This document shows positions 55,636-64,000 of a stretch of DNA of 64,000 nt, one piece after another. Below the pieces are notes generated by a model that was not told the DNA's origin, ran no database searches, and saw nothing but the letters and a program-made list of their open reading frames with translations. The stretch covers positions 310,001 to 374,000 of the forward strand of contig NZ_FOJN01000001.1 in the NCBI RefSeq assembly GCF_900111805.1, given 5' to 3'. This DNA is from Rhodococcoides kroppenstedtii (GTDB lineage Bacteria; Actinomycetota; Actinomycetes; Mycobacteriales; Mycobacteriaceae). The first letter of the stretch is position 1. The number at the start of each line of letters is the position of its first letter. Both the position numbers and the translations under genes were made by a program.

Positions 55636-58224
55636 GTGGTTGCTCCCAATCTGACCAGGGACCAGGCCGAGACCCGTTCGGGCCTGATCGCCGTGTCGCA
55701 CTACGCCATCGACCTCGATCTCACCGACTCGGCCGGTGGGCCGGGCGAGAAGACCTTCCGGTCGAGCACCACCGTGTCGTTCACCGCCACGCCCGGTTCG
55801 TCGACGTTCGTCGACATCGTCGCGGCCGGCGTCCACAGCGCGACCCTCAACGGCACCGACCTCGACGTCTCGGACTACGACGAGTCCACCGGCATCGCAC
55901 TGCCGGACCTCGCCGAGACCAACGAGCTCACCGTCGTCGCCGACTGCGTCTACTCCCACACCGGGGAAGGACTGCACCGCTTCGTCGACCCCGCGGACGG
56001 ATCGGTCTATCTCTACAGCCAGTTCGAGACGGCGGACGCCAAGCGCATGTTCGCCTGCTTCGACCAGCCGGACCTCAAGGCGACGTTCGCGCTGACGGTC
56101 ACCGCGCCGTCGGGCTGGGCCGTGATCTCCAACGCGGCCGCCGGAGACACCGAGACCGGTGACGAGACCACCGGAGTACGCCACGTCTTCGAGACGACGC
56201 CGGTGATGAGCACCTATCTCGTCGCGCTGATCGCCGGGCCCTACGCCAAGTGGACCGACAGCTACAGCGACGACCACGGCACCATTCCGCTGGGCATCTA
56301 CTGCCGCGCGTCGCTCGCCGACCACATGGACGCCGAGCGGCTCTTCACCGAGACCAAGCAGGGTTTCCGCTTCTATCACGACAACTTCGGCACGCCGTAC
56401 GCCTTCGGCAAGTACGACCAGCTGTTCGTGCCGGAGTTCAACGCGGGCGCGATGGAGAACGCGGGCGCCGTCACGTTCCTCGAGGACTACGTCTTCCGGT
56501 CCAAGGTGACGCGCTACTCCTACGAGCGCCGCGCGGAGACGGTGCTCCACGAGATGGCGCACATGTGGTTCGGTGATCTCGTCACCATGCGCTGGTGGGA
56601 CGATCTGTGGCTCAACGAGTCCTTCGCGACGTTCGCCTCGGTGCTCTGCCAGGCCGAGGCCACCGAGTACACCAACGCGTGGACGACCTTCGCCAACGTC
56701 GAGAAGTCGTGGGCCTACCGCCAGGATCAGCTGCCCTCGACGCACCCCATCGCGGCCGACATCCCCGACCTCGCGGCCGTGGAGGTGAACTTCGACGGCA
56801 TCACGTACGCCAAGGGCGCCAGCGTGCTCAAGCAGCTCGTCGCCTACGTCGGACTCGAGGACTTCCTCGCCGGCCTGCGCAGCTACTTCCGCGACCACGC
56901 CTACGGCAACGCGACGTTCGACGATCTGCTGTCGGCCCTCGAGACGGCGTCGGGACGGGACCTGTCGGATTGGGGCGCGCAGTGGCTCCGCACCACGGGA
57001 CTGAACACGCTGACCCCGGACTTCACCGTCGGTGACGACGGCACCTACACGGCGTTCGCCGTCGTGCAGGGGCCGGCGGAACCCGGTGCGGGCGAGCGTC
57101 GTGTCCACCGCATCGCGGTCGGGGTGTACGACGACGACGCGACCGGCAAGCTGGTCCGCACCCACCGCGTCGAACTCGACCTCGACGCGGCCGAGCGCAC
57201 CGACGTGGCCGAGCTGGTGGGCGTCCCCGCGGGGCGCTTCGTCCTGGTCAACGACGACGATCTGACCTACTGCTCGCTGCGCCTGGATCCGGCGTCGCTC
57301 GAGACCCTGACGTCGCGGATCGGCGACATCGCCGAGTCGCTCCCCCGCACCCTGGCGTGGTCGGCGGCCTGGGAGATGACCCGTCAGGCCGAGACCAAGG
57401 CCCGCGATTTCGTCGCGCTGGTCGAGCGCGGGATCGACGCCGAGACGGAGGTGGGTGTGGTGCAGCGGCTGCTGCTGCAGGCGCAGACCGCCCTCGGCTC
57501 CTACGCCGATCCGGAGTGGGCCGAGAGCACCGGCTGGCCGGGCTTCGCGGACCGGGTGCTGGAACTGGCCCGGGCCGCCGAGCCGGGTTCCGACCACCAG
57601 CTCGCCCACGTCGGCGCCCTGACGTCGTCGGTGCTCGCCGACCGGCATCTGGACGTGCTGCGGGCGCTGCTCGACGGCGACACGACGGGGCAGGGCCTGA
57701 CGGGCCTGACCGTGGACACCGATCTGCGGTGGCGCATCGTCACCGCGCTCGCGCGCAGTGGTGCCGTGGACACCGGCGACGAGACGCCGACCATCGACGC
57801 CGAGGCGGAGCGCGACAACACCGCAGCGGGAGCACGGCACGCCGCGGCCGCACGCGCCGCCCGGCCGCAGGCCGCCGTGAAGGATCGGGCGTGGACCTCG
57901 GTCATCGAGGACGACAGTCTGCCCAACATCACCGCGCGGGCCATCATCGGCGCGTTCCCCGGCGTCGGCCAGGGCGAGCTGCTCGCGCCGTTCGTCCAGC
58001 GCTACTTCGACGTCGTCGCCGACGTGTGGGCACGCCGCTCCAGCGAGGTCGCGCAGACGGTCGTGGTCGGCCTCTACCCGTCATGGGCGATCTCCGAGGA
58101 CGCCGTCGCCGCCGCGGACGCGTTCCTGGAGGGCGATCATCCCCCGGCGCTCGCGCGGCTGGTCGTCGAGGGCCGGGCGGGCGTGGTCCGCTCTCTCCGC
58201 GCCCGCGCCGCGGACCGGGCCTGA
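55636..58224 (+). CDS. pepN: Aminopeptidase N (M1 family)
   Basis: PepN (862 residues) removes N-terminal amino acids. The exopeptidase motif GAMENAG is near 271-277 and the zinc site HEMAHMWFGD is near 305, with the third ligand in NESFA about 20 residues later. An ERAP1-like C-terminal helical domain follows. The GTG at 55636 with AGGAAGG about 7 nt upstream is preferred over a GTG at 55630. It is cytosolic; no signal peptide was seen. The end is marked by a strong palindromic terminator. Confidence 0.95.
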   Translation: MVAPNLTRDQAETRSGLIAVSHYAIDLDLTDSAGGPGEKTFRSSTTVSFTATPGSSTFVDIVAAGVHSATLNGTDLDVSDYDESTGIALPDLAETNELTVVADCVYSHTGEGLHRFVDPADGSVYLYSQFETADAKRMFACFDQPDLKATFALTVTAPSGWAVISNAAAGDTETGDETTGVRHVFETTPVMSTYLVALIAGPYAKWTDSYSDDHGTIPLGIYCRASLADHMDAERLFTETKQGFRFYHDNFGTPYAFGKYDQLFVPEFNAGAMENAGAVTFLEDYVFRSKVTRYSYERRAETVLHEMAHMWFGDLVTMRWWDDLWLNESFATFASVLCQAEATEYTNAWTTFANVEKSWAYRQDQLPSTHPIAADIPDLAAVEVNFDGITYAKGASVLKQLVAYVGLEDFLAGLRSYFRDHAYGNATFDDLLSALETASGRDLSDWGAQWLRTTGLNTLTPDFTVGDDGTYTAFAVVQGPAEPGAGERRVHRIAVGVYDDDATGKLVRTHRVELDLDAAERTDVAELVGVPAGRFVLVNDDDLTYCSLRLDPASLETLTSRIGDIAESLPRTLAWSAAWEMTRQAETKARDFVALVERGIDAETEVGVVQRLLLQAQTALGSYADPEWAESTGWPGFADRVLELARAAEPGSDHQLAHVGALTSSVLADRHLDVLRALLDGDTTGQGLTGLTVDTDLRWRIVTALARSGAVDTGDETPTIDAEAERDNTAAGARHAAAARAARPQAAVKDRAWTSVIEDDSLPNITARAIIGAFPGVGQGELLAPFVQRYFDVVADVWARRSSEVAQTVVVGLYPSWAISEDAVAAADAFLEGDHPPALARLVVEGRAGVVRSLRARAADRA

Positions 58225-58228
58225 CACG

Positions 58229-58264
58229 CCGAGAGCCCGTCACCGATCGGTGACGGGCTCTCGG
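58229..58264. terminator. 36-bp perfect palindromic terminator after pepN
   Basis: CCGAGAGCCCGTCACCGA (58229-58246) is followed directly by its exact reverse complement to 58264. It lies between the convergent pepN and DUF5130 genes, 5 nt after the pepN stop and 16 nt from the DUF5130 stop. Confidence 0.85.
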
Positions 58265-58280
58265 ATGTTCGGGGTGAGCG

Positions 58281-58763
58281 TCAGGCGGACGGGCTCGCGA
58301 TCGCCGCGCTCATGACGCGGACGGCCGCGACGAGACCGTCGATGAGGTCGCCGTCGCGGAACGGGCTCAGCGCGGCGGTGACGCCGAGCTGCGCGATCCG
58401 ATCGTCGACCCGGTGCGCGATGCCGCGACCGGACCGGACCTCGATCACGCGCTGGTTGGGCGAGACCGCGATGAGCACGGAGTACTCGGACTCCGGCGCC
58501 GCGGCGAGCGCCTGCTCGGCACCCACGGCGGGGTCCGCACCGAGGTCACCGACGACGATGCTGAACCGGATGCCGGTACGGCGGGTCGCCTCGATCAGCG
58601 TCTCGTCGAGCTGGATCAGCTCGTCGGCCGCGAAAGGCGAGAGGTCAGGGTTGGGCGTGCCCACCTGGTGCACGCCGGAGACGCGTCCGCTGGCCGTGAC
58701 GACGTGGCCGACGGGCAGGTCCTCCTCGTTCACCGCGCGATGCGCGAGTTCACCACTTGCCAC
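58281..58763 (-). CDS. DUF5130 family protein
   Basis: This 160-residue protein resembles TPM-domain/DUF5130 proteins: LPVGHVVTASGRVSGVHQVG, TGIRFSIVVGDLGADPAVGAE, and VLIAVSPNQRVIEVRSGRGI near 105-125. It has no signal peptide or membrane segment. The ATG overlaps the 3' end of the small membrane gene upstream by 14 nt, so the two are coupled. An orthologue occupies the same place in M. tuberculosis (Rv2468c). The function is unknown. Confidence 0.75.
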   Translation of the reverse strand: MASGELAHRAVNEEDLPVGHVVTASGRVSGVHQVGTPNPDLSPFAADELIQLDETLIEATRRTGIRFSIVVGDLGADPAVGAEQALAAAPESEYSVLIAVSPNQRVIEVRSGRGIAHRVDDRIAQLGVTAALSPFRDGDLIDGLVAAVRVMSAAIASPSA

Positions 58764-59025
58764 TTGCCCGGCCTCCGATCAGTGCCTGCGAGCCCGCGGT
58801 GAGCTCGGCGTGTCCCGAGTGCGCAGCACCCGCTTGATGTGTGTACGGCGTGACCTCGTCCGTCGCCGTCCACAGCACCGGCGCGTGCGTCCAGGTCTGC
58901 CCCAACCGGTAGGGAGCCGGACGCGGTGCCGGTGCGCGAGACGTGATCTTCGCGAAGACGAACAACGCGAGGAAGATCACGAGCGGGATCAGTCCGAAGA
59001 TCACCGTGGTTTCCAGGATGCTCAC
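58750..59025 (-). CDS. Small membrane protein of unknown function (91 aa)
   Basis: This 91-residue protein has one N-terminal membrane helix (TVIFGLIPLVIFLALFVFAKI, 7-27) and a soluble tail with RPAPYRLGQTWTHAPVLWTATDE. GTG at 59025 follows TAGGCT by 7 nt, so the mRNA is probably leaderless. It overlaps the DUF5130 gene by 14 nt. The conserved tail PYRLGQ-W-PVLWTA is seen in small membrane proteins of Mycobacteriales, but no function is known. Confidence 0.7.
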   Translation of the reverse strand: MSILETTVIFGLIPLVIFLALFVFAKITSRAPAPRPAPYRLGQTWTHAPVLWTATDEVTPYTHQAGAAHSGHAELTAGSQALIGGRASGKW

Positions 59026-59038
59026 GCCGCTCAGCCTA
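59023..59038 (-). promoter_or_regulatory. Leaderless promoter -10 of 91-aa membrane protein gene
   Basis: TAGGCT at 59038-59033 on the minus strand, 7 nt, then GTG at 59025. Confidence 0.6.
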
Positions 59039-59062
59039 GTGGACGGGCCCGGGGACGTCCGC

Positions 59063-59764
59063 TCAGGCAGCACCTTCGCCGAGGTAGGGAAGCCACGTCG
59101 GGTCGAGCTCCTTGATGCCGGCCAGCAGCCGCCAGTGCGGCCCCGTGGGGGGCGTGAGGGCCGCCCGCAGGGTCCACCCCAGCTCGGACAGCAATTTGTC
59201 CGCTTTGCGATGATTGCACGGAGCGCAGCAGGCGACGCAGTTCTCCCACGAGTGACCGCCGCCGCGGCTGCGCGGTACGACGTGGTCGATGGTCTCCGCC
59301 TTGCCTCCGCAGTAGGCGCACCGGAAGCGATCACGGTGCATGAGCGCCGACCGCGTCATGGGGATGCGGGCCCGATACGGCACGCGCACGTAGGTGCGGA
59401 GGCGGATCACGGACGGAACCTGCAGAGCCAGGTCGACGGAGCGGACCACCGGCCCCTGGTCGTCGTCGTGCACGACGGTGGCCTTCTCGCACACGAGGAG
59501 AACGACGGCGCGACGCATGGGCAGGGCGGTGAGCGGTTCGTAGGTCGCGTTCAGCAGGAGCACGCGACGGGAGAGCCAGGCCGGGACGCAGTCGTCACCG
59601 GCGGGCAGCGCGTCCCGGTGGAGCGGGTCGGCGGTCACCGAGCGCAGGGCTCGATGGCCGGAACTGGTGTGGGCCCCCGACGACGGCGCGGACGGCGCGG
59701 AACGCGCGTCGGTGGGCGACAGTTGTCGATGTTCGGCGAGGGCTGCGGGCCGGTTCTTCGTCAT
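59063..59764 (-). CDS. HNH endonuclease family protein
   Basis: This 233-residue protein has an HNH domain near 155-205: CAYCGGKAETIDHVVPRSRG, GGHSWENCVACCAPCNHRKA. The four cysteines and the DHVVPRSRGG motif are those of the conserved stand-alone HNH proteins of Actinobacteria, distinct from the DUF222 copy at 17 kb. A disordered N-terminus (about 1-60) precedes VLLLNATYEPL. GGAGGT lies 6 nt before the ATG. An orthologue sits at the same place in M. tuberculosis (Rv2469c). The biological role is unclear. Confidence 0.85.
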   Translation of the reverse strand: MTKNRPAALAEHRQLSPTDARSAPSAPSSGAHTSSGHRALRSVTADPLHRDALPAGDDCVPAWLSRRVLLLNATYEPLTALPMRRAVVLLVCEKATVVHDDDQGPVVRSVDLALQVPSVIRLRTYVRVPYRARIPMTRSALMHRDRFRCAYCGGKAETIDHVVPRSRGGGHSWENCVACCAPCNHRKADKLLSELGWTLRAALTPPTGPHWRLLAGIKELDPTWLPYLGEGAA

Positions 59765-60000
59765 GCCACCTCCAGTACGCACCACACGCGCTGTCGACCC
59801 CGCCGGGGGCGGGTCTGATGCGCGTCGGTCGGCATCGCGCCGCCGGAGTGCGGCCGACGCCGACACACGTGACGTCGACAACAGTGCATCACGGATCGAC
59901 GCAGGACGCACGGCGTTTCGGGGGTCGGTGAACCGTCCGGCGGGTGAATTCTCGGGACCCCGGACCGGATTCACGGGGCCGGGGCCGGGAGGCCGATCCG

Positions 60001-60016
60001 TAGACTGTTCGCCGTG
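60001..60016 (+). promoter_or_regulatory. Leaderless promoter -10 of mscS-type gene
   Basis: TAGACT at 60001-60006, 7 nt, then GTG at 60014. The upstream region (59765-60000) contains no gene. Confidence 0.6.
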
Positions 60017-60937
60017 TTCTCGACTCTTGCGCTGTCCGAGACCGGCCGCGACTGGCTGGTCGACCGTCCGCTCCAGATCGTGGGCTATCTCGCGTTGGCG
60101 CTGGTGCTCCGATTCGTGCTGCACCGGGTCATCGACCGGGTGACGCTGCGGCGCCCCGGCGACGGGCGCAAACCCGCCCTGCTCAAGCCGCTCCGCGAAC
60201 GTACGTCGACGAAGTTGCAGGCCGACATCGTCCACGAACGCCGGTCGCAGCGCGCCCGCACCATCGGGTCCGTCCTGAAGTCGGGCGTGTCCGTGACCAT
60301 CCTGGTCTGGTTCGTGCTGTCGGCTCTGTCCATCGTCGGGGTCAACGTCGCCCCGTTCATCGCCTCGGCCGGCATCGTGGGCGTGGCGCTGGGCTTCGGT
60401 GCGCAGAACCTGGTGCGGGACTTCCTGTCCGGCATCTTCATGCTGCTCGAGGATCAGTACGGGGTGGGTGACATCGTCGACCTCGGCGAGGCGACGGGCA
60501 CCGTCGAAACGGTGGGTCTGCGCGTCACCACCGTGCGGGACATCTCCGGCACCCTCTGGTACGTCCGCAACGGCGAAGTTCTCCGCGTGGGCAACATGAG
60601 CCAGGGCCACGCCGTGGCCGTGCTCGACCTCCCCGTGGCCCATACCGCGAACATCGACACCGCGTGCGAGGTGGCGGAGCGGACCGCGACCGAGGCGATC
60701 GCGCACGGCGACTTCGACGACGACATTCTCGAATCTCCGCAGATGCTGGGCGTCGACGCGGTGACCTCCGACACCGTGACCCTGCGCCTGACCGTCAAGG
60801 TCCGGCCCGGGCGCCAGTGGGCGGTGCAGCGCCGTCTGAACCGACGGATACTGGAGGCGTTCGACGAGGCCGGTATCGCCGCGCCGTACCCCAACGGGCG
60901 CCCGTTCGGCACCGCCACCAGCTCCGCGACCACGTGA
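60014..60937 (+). CDS. MscS-family mechanosensitive channel
   Basis: This 307-residue small-conductance channel has about three membrane segments (near 22-40, 92-112 and 115-135) followed by the pore helix with [21 protein letters not shown] near 121-141. The beta domain follows with [20 protein letters not shown] and a C-terminal alpha/beta domain. It releases solutes on hypo-osmotic shock, which would balance ectoine accumulation made by ectABC. The GTG at 60014 is set by the leaderless -10. glbO follows after 11 nt, probably in the same transcript. Confidence 0.92.
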   Translation: MFSTLALSETGRDWLVDRPLQIVGYLALALVLRFVLHRVIDRVTLRRPGDGRKPALLKPLRERTSTKLQADIVHERRSQRARTIGSVLKSGVSVTILVWFVLSALSIVGVNVAPFIASAGIVGVALGFGAQNLVRDFLSGIFMLLEDQYGVGDIVDLGEATGTVETVGLRVTTVRDISGTLWYVRNGEVLRVGNMSQGHAVAVLDLPVAHTANIDTACEVAERTATEAIAHGDFDDDILESPQMLGVDAVTSDTVTLRLTVKVRPGRQWAVQRRLNRRILEAFDEAGIAAPYPNGRPFGTATSSATT

Positions 60938-60948
60938 GGACTCCCCCG

Positions 60949-61377
60949 ATGACAGCAGGCGGCGACACCCCGGCGAAACAGCCCGCGAAGCCCGCGCAGA
61001 CGTTCTACGACGCCGTCGGTGGCGCGGAGACCTTCCGTGTCCTGACGGCCCGGTTCTACGAGGAGGTCGAGCGCGACGAGATCCTGCGGCGCCTCTACCC
61101 GGAGGAGGACCTGGGGCCGGCGGAGCGGCGTATGCGGATGTTCCTCGAGCAGTACTGGGGTGGCCCGCGCACGTACTCGGACGAGCGCGGCCACCCGCGG
61201 CTGCGGATGCGGCACAACCCGTTCGTCATCGGCCCGTTCGAGCGCGACGCGTGGCTCCGTGCCATGCACACGGCGCTGGCGTCGATCGACTCGGACACGA
61301 TGGACGACGAGCACCGACAGCAGTTCGTCGACTACATCGAGATGGCCGCACAGTCGATGATGAATTCCCCGATCTGA
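60949..61377 (+). CDS. glbO: Group II truncated haemoglobin (trHbO)
   Basis: GlbO (142 residues) is a 2-on-2 globin. The proximal histidine is H89 in LRMRHNPF. Distal residues Y37 (B10), Y50 (CD1) and W102 (G8) match those of M. tuberculosis trHb[11 protein letters not shown] is the group II signature. It has an extra ~14-residue N-terminal extension. The ATG has GAGGA about 8 nt upstream. The family binds O2 and can detoxify NO or peroxides. It follows the MscS gene, as glbO precedes aglA in M. tuberculosis. Confidence 0.95.
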   Translation: MTAGGDTPAKQPAKPAQTFYDAVGGAETFRVLTARFYEEVERDEILRRLYPEEDLGPAERRMRMFLEQYWGGPRTYSDERGHPRLRMRHNPFVIGPFERDAWLRAMHTALASIDSDTMDDEHRQQFVDYIEMAAQSMMNSPI

Positions 61378-61396
61378 GCCGCCCCTGCCGGGCCGG

Positions 61397-61834
61397 TCAG
61401 CCCGTGAAGCCGCCCGACCGTGCGCCCCCGCCCCGCAGCTTGCGGGCGACGCGCATGGCGAACCAGATCGGACGCGGGATGTGCGGACGCAGGATGGCGT
61501 GCTTGCGCACGTAGTGCGGCACGTGCCAGCGGGCCCAGGTGTCGGCGTGGAAGAGCGCCGCGTCGCCCGCGCGGAGGGTGCGCGGCGGCTGCCCGGCGGA
61601 CGTGACGATCACTTCGCCCTCGATGACGTGGATGGTCTCGTCCTGCTCGAAGTACCAGTCGAACGTGCCGGCCGTGCAGTCCCACACCCAGGTCGACGTG
61701 GTGGTGTCGGGGCTGCAGGACCACTGCCCGCTGCGGGCGACGGGATTGCCCGCGACGATCCACGAGGGATCGATGGGGGCGGCGGTGAGCTCGACGTCGT
61801 CGAGGCGAACGGCCTCGAAAACGGGAGTGGTCAT
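61397..61834 (-). CDS. Cupin-domain protein
   Basis: This 145-residue single-domain cupin contains a beta-barrel with GTFDWYFEQDETIHVIEGEV near 70-89 and LRAGDAALFHADTWARWHVP near 99-118, which give the two cupin motifs (His and Glu metal ligands). It is similar to cupin_3/DUF861 proteins such as ureidoglycine aminohydrolase, but its substrate is unknown. AAAGGA precedes the ATG at 61834. It is convergent with glbO and divergent from the alpha-glucosidase. Confidence 0.8.
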   Translation of the reverse strand: MTTPVFEAVRLDDVELTAAPIDPSWIVAGNPVARSGQWSCSPDTTTSTWVWDCTAGTFDWYFEQDETIHVIEGEVIVTSAGQPPRTLRAGDAALFHADTWARWHVPHYVRKHAILRPHIPRPIWFAMRVARKLRGGGARSGGFTG

Positions 61835-61972
61835 GTGCATTCCTTTACCGTGGCTTGACGATCGCCCTGAAAATACCCTACGAAACCGACTCGTGGTTGC
61901 TTTACCGTCGACGGGCGGTTGCACCGGCCCGAGGGAAGTCCACGCCACGACGGTGTCCGTCCCCGGCACTGG

Positions 61973-61988
61973 CACTATGACTGCTGTG
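61973..61988 (+). promoter_or_regulatory. Leaderless promoter -10 of alpha-glucosidase gene
   Basis: CACTAT at 61973-61978, 7 nt, then GTG at 61986. The ATG at 61977 overlaps the hexamer, which argues against it as the start. Confidence 0.45.
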
Positions 61989-63599
61989 AACACGCGCGCC
62001 AGCAGAGCCATCGCCGCCCGTCGCGGCGGTGCCGGGGCACCCTGGTGGTCCGACGCGGTCTTCTACCAGATCTATCCCCGCTCCTTCGCGGACGCGAACG
62101 GAGACGGTGTCGGCGACCTCGCCGGAGTTCGCGACAAGTTGGGCTATCTCGAACTGCTCGGCATCGACGCTCTGTGGCTGAGCCCGGTGATGCGGTCCCC
62201 GATGGTCGACCACGGGTACGACGTGTCCGACCCCCGTGACATCGACCCGCTGTTCGGCACGCTCGACGACATGGACGGCCTCATCACCGACGCGCACGCG
62301 CGCGGCATCAAGGTGACGATGGACCTGGTGCCGAACCACACCAGCGACGAGCACCCGTGGTTCCGGGCCGCTCTGGAGGCCGGACCCGGTAGCCCCGAGC
62401 GCGATCGGTACATCTTCCGTGACGGGCGTGGGGACGGATCCGAGCCGCCGAACAACTGGCCCAGCATCTTCGGCGGCCCGGCCTGGCACCGTGTCACCGA
62501 GGCCGACGGCACACCCGGTCAGTGGTACCTGCACATCTTCGCGCCGGAGCAACCGGACCTGAACTGGCACAACGACGAGGTTCGCGCCGACCTCGAGGCC
62601 ACGCTGCGATTCTGGCTCGACCGCGGGGTCGACGGATTCCGTATCGACGTCGCGCACGGTATGGCCAAGCCGGCCGAGCTGTCGGACATGGACCTCACCA
62701 CCAACGAACTGATGCGCAACGCGGACGGCGACCCGCGGTTCGACCAGGACGGCGTCCACGAGATCCACCGCGCCATCCGCCGGGTCGTCGACGAGTACGA
62801 CGCCATGACGGTCGGCGAGGTCTGGGTGCGCGACAACGAGCGCTTCGCCCGCTACCTTCGACCCGACGAGCTCACGCTCGGGTTCAACTTCCGACTCGCC
62901 GAGGCAGCGTTCGACGCCGACGAGGTCAAGGACGCCGTCGACAACTCCCTCGCCGCGGTGGCGCTCGCCGAGACCGAGGGCACGCCCGGTGTGCCGACCT
63001 GGACCCTGTCGAACCACGACATCGACCGGGAGGTCACCCGGTACGGCGGCGGCGAACTCGGCACCCGCCGGGCCCGCGCGATGGCCCTGGTCACGCTCGG
63101 ACTGCCCGGGGTGGTGTTCCTCTACAACGGCGCCGAGCTCGGCCTGCCCAGCGCCGACGTTCCGGACGACGCCCGACAGGACCCGGCGTGGTTCCGGTCG
63201 GGCGGCACGGAGAAGGGTCGCGACGGCTGCCGGGTGCCCCTCCCCTGGGAGGGCGACGAGCCGCCGTTCGGCTTCGGCACCGGCGAGCCGTGGTTGCCGA
63301 TCCCCGCGGAGTGGGCCTCCCTGACCGTCGAGACGCAGCTCGAGGACACCGACTCGATGCTGAACTTCCATCGGACGGCTCTGGAGCTGCGGGCGACGCG
63401 GCCGGAGTTCGCCCACCCCGGACTCGATTGGTACGGCAGCCCGCCGGGATGCCTGGCCTTCCGGCGGCGCGGCGGACTGGTCTGCGCCCTCAACACCACC
63501 TCCGAGCCCGTCCCGCTGCCGCCGGGGTCGGTGCTGCTGTCCTCGACCCCCGTCGTCGACGGGATGTTGGCGGGCGACTCCGCCGCCTGGCTGGTCTGA
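61986..63599 (+). CDS. aglA: GH13 alpha-glucosidase
   Basis: This 537-residue family GH13 enzyme hydrolyses terminal alpha-glucosidic bonds in maltose, isomaltose or related oligosaccharides. Conserved regions include VFYQIYPRSFADANGDGVGD, DLVPNHTSDEHPWF, the nucleophile aspartate in DGFRIDVAHGM near 212, the acid glutamate in VGEVWV near 275, and LSNHDID near 340. The GTG at 61986 fits a leaderless start; ATG 61977 in the same frame would add three residues. No signal peptide was seen, so it is cytosolic. No sugar transporter is adjacent. The same gene follows glbO in M. tuberculosis. Confidence 0.92.
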   Translation: MNTRASRAIAARRGGAGAPWWSDAVFYQIYPRSFADANGDGVGDLAGVRDKLGYLELLGIDALWLSPVMRSPMVDHGYDVSDPRDIDPLFGTLDDMDGLITDAHARGIKVTMDLVPNHTSDEHPWFRAALEAGPGSPERDRYIFRDGRGDGSEPPNNWPSIFGGPAWHRVTEADGTPGQWYLHIFAPEQPDLNWHNDEVRADLEATLRFWLDRGVDGFRIDVAHGMAKPAELSDMDLTTNELMRNADGDPRFDQDGVHEIHRAIRRVVDEYDAMTVGEVWVRDNERFARYLRPDELTLGFNFRLAEAAFDADEVKDAVDNSLAAVALAETEGTPGVPTWTLSNHDIDREVTRYGGGELGTRRARAMALVTLGLPGVVFLYNGAELGLPSADVPDDARQDPAWFRSGGTEKGRDGCRVPLPWEGDEPPFGFGTGEPWLPIPAEWASLTVETQLEDTDSMLNFHRTALELRATRPEFAHPGLDWYGSPPGCLAFRRRGGLVCALNTTSEPVPLPPGSVLLSSTPVVDGMLAGDSAAWLV

Positions 63600-63605
63600 C
63601 GTCCG

Positions 63606-63620
63606 TCCGCGCTGCGCGGA
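63606..63620 (+). terminator. Short terminator hairpin of aglA
   Basis: TCCGCG (63606-63611) pairs with CGCGGA (63615-63620) around a 3-nt loop, followed by TTGTGGT. It is a modest hairpin with a weak U-tract. Confidence 0.45.
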
Positions 63621-63683
63621 TTGTGGTCACGTGCTCAGGTTGCAACCGGTGAGGGTGACCGGAACCTGCGCGGGAACGAACCG

Positions 63684-64000
63684 TCAGCGCCCCCGGGTCA
63701 CCATGAGCGGGATCGACGCGCCCCGAGCGCGGACGACGGAGCCGTAGCGCGCGTCGAGGCGCACCCACGAGCGGTGCAGCCGCACCCGTACGCGGTCGTC
63801 GGAGTCCTCCCCGGGCACGAACTTCATCGCGTTGAGCGCGAACACCATCCGCATGGGGATGTCGACGGACTCGTCGGCGGACCGCGCCGTCAGCACCGTC
63901 TGATCGAGCAGCGAGGTCGGTGGGCCGTGCTCCCCGCCGTGCTCGCGGGCCAGGGCGACGCCGCGCTCCGCGAGATCGACCAGAACGGGCCCGGGAATGT
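63684..64000 (-). CDS. Conserved protein of unknown function (partial, runs off right edge)
   Basis: The minus strand is open from the right edge to a stop at 63684, giving at least 104 residues of C-terminal sequence: PVLVDLAERGVALAREHGGE, IPMRMVFALNAMKFVP, and RVRVRLHRSWVRLDARYGSV. There is no membrane segment. A hypothetical gene occupies a similar position near aglA in M. tuberculosis, but I cannot confirm orthology. The N-terminus is outside the window. Confidence 0.6.
   Translation of the reverse strand, partial: IPGPVLVDLAERGVALAREHGGEHGPPTSLLDQTVLTARSADESVDIPMRMVFALNAMKFVPGEDSDDRVRVRLHRSWVRLDARYGSVVRARGASIPLMVTRGR

Overview
The window is about 64 kb of high-GC chromosomal DNA from an actinobacterium of the order Mycobacteriales, most likely Rhodococcus or a close relative. 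The evidence is the gene order: moxR/proA, then proB-obg-rpmA-rplU, rne, ndk, folC-valS, clpX-clpP2-clpP1-tig, and nei-rpiB-DsbA-like-pepN-DUF5130-HNH-glbO-aglA. This follows the Mycobacterium tuberculosis proA to aglA segment, with lineage-specific genes inserted. GTG starts and 4-nt GTGA/ATGA overlaps are frequent. At least a dozen genes show the same leaderless signature: a TAnnnT-type -10 ending 6-7 nt before the start codon.

Layout. 1-5.5 kb: the edge of a vWA gene, moxR, proA, an Old Yellow Enzyme, and a TetR regulator divergent from a DUF3533 membrane protein across a large inverted-repeat operator. 5.5-10.2 kb: rbsK, a RecQ with an unusual C-terminal domain and an ABC exporter, joined by GTGA overlaps. 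10.2-17 kb: an SDR-like protein, a heptad-repeat membrane protein, ectoine biosynthesis (ectABC), a sirtuin and an MFS gene interrupted by an amber codon. 17-30.8 kb: a DUF222/HNH gene, proB, obg, rpmA, rplU, rne, ndk, a DUF4233 gene, folC and valS. 30.8-36.9 kb: an S9 peptidase, an iron-box-preceded siderophore-binding lipoprotein, fdhD, an amino acid permease and two small unknown genes.

37-43 kb: the lower beta-ketoadipate pathway. pcaIJ is divergent from pcaD-pcaR-pcaF. Beside it lie the remains of an aromatic-acid transporter and a LysR regulator, apparently split by a small inversion. Enol-lactonase, CoA-transferase and thiolase together take 3-oxoadipate enol-lactone to succinyl-CoA and acetyl-CoA. 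The protocatechuate-specific upper genes are absent here.

43-64 kb: the Clp protease operons and trigger factor, tRNA-Pro and tRNA-Gly, and a stress-signalling group (STAS, tandem USP, EAL-DICT, a haem-oxygenase-like diiron protein). These are followed by a Gly/Asp-rich membrane protein, nei, rpiB, DUF429, a mycothiol-dependent DsbA-like reductase, pepN, small membrane proteins, an HNH protein, an MscS channel, the truncated haemoglobin glbO, a cupin and an alpha-glucosidase. A partial unknown gene runs off the right edge.

No rRNA, CRISPR array, prophage or insertion sequence was found. Most of the window is conserved chromosomal backbone. The most informative irregularities are the scrambled transporter/LysR locus, the amber-interrupted MFS gene, the uniform leaderless promoters, and several intergenic operators.
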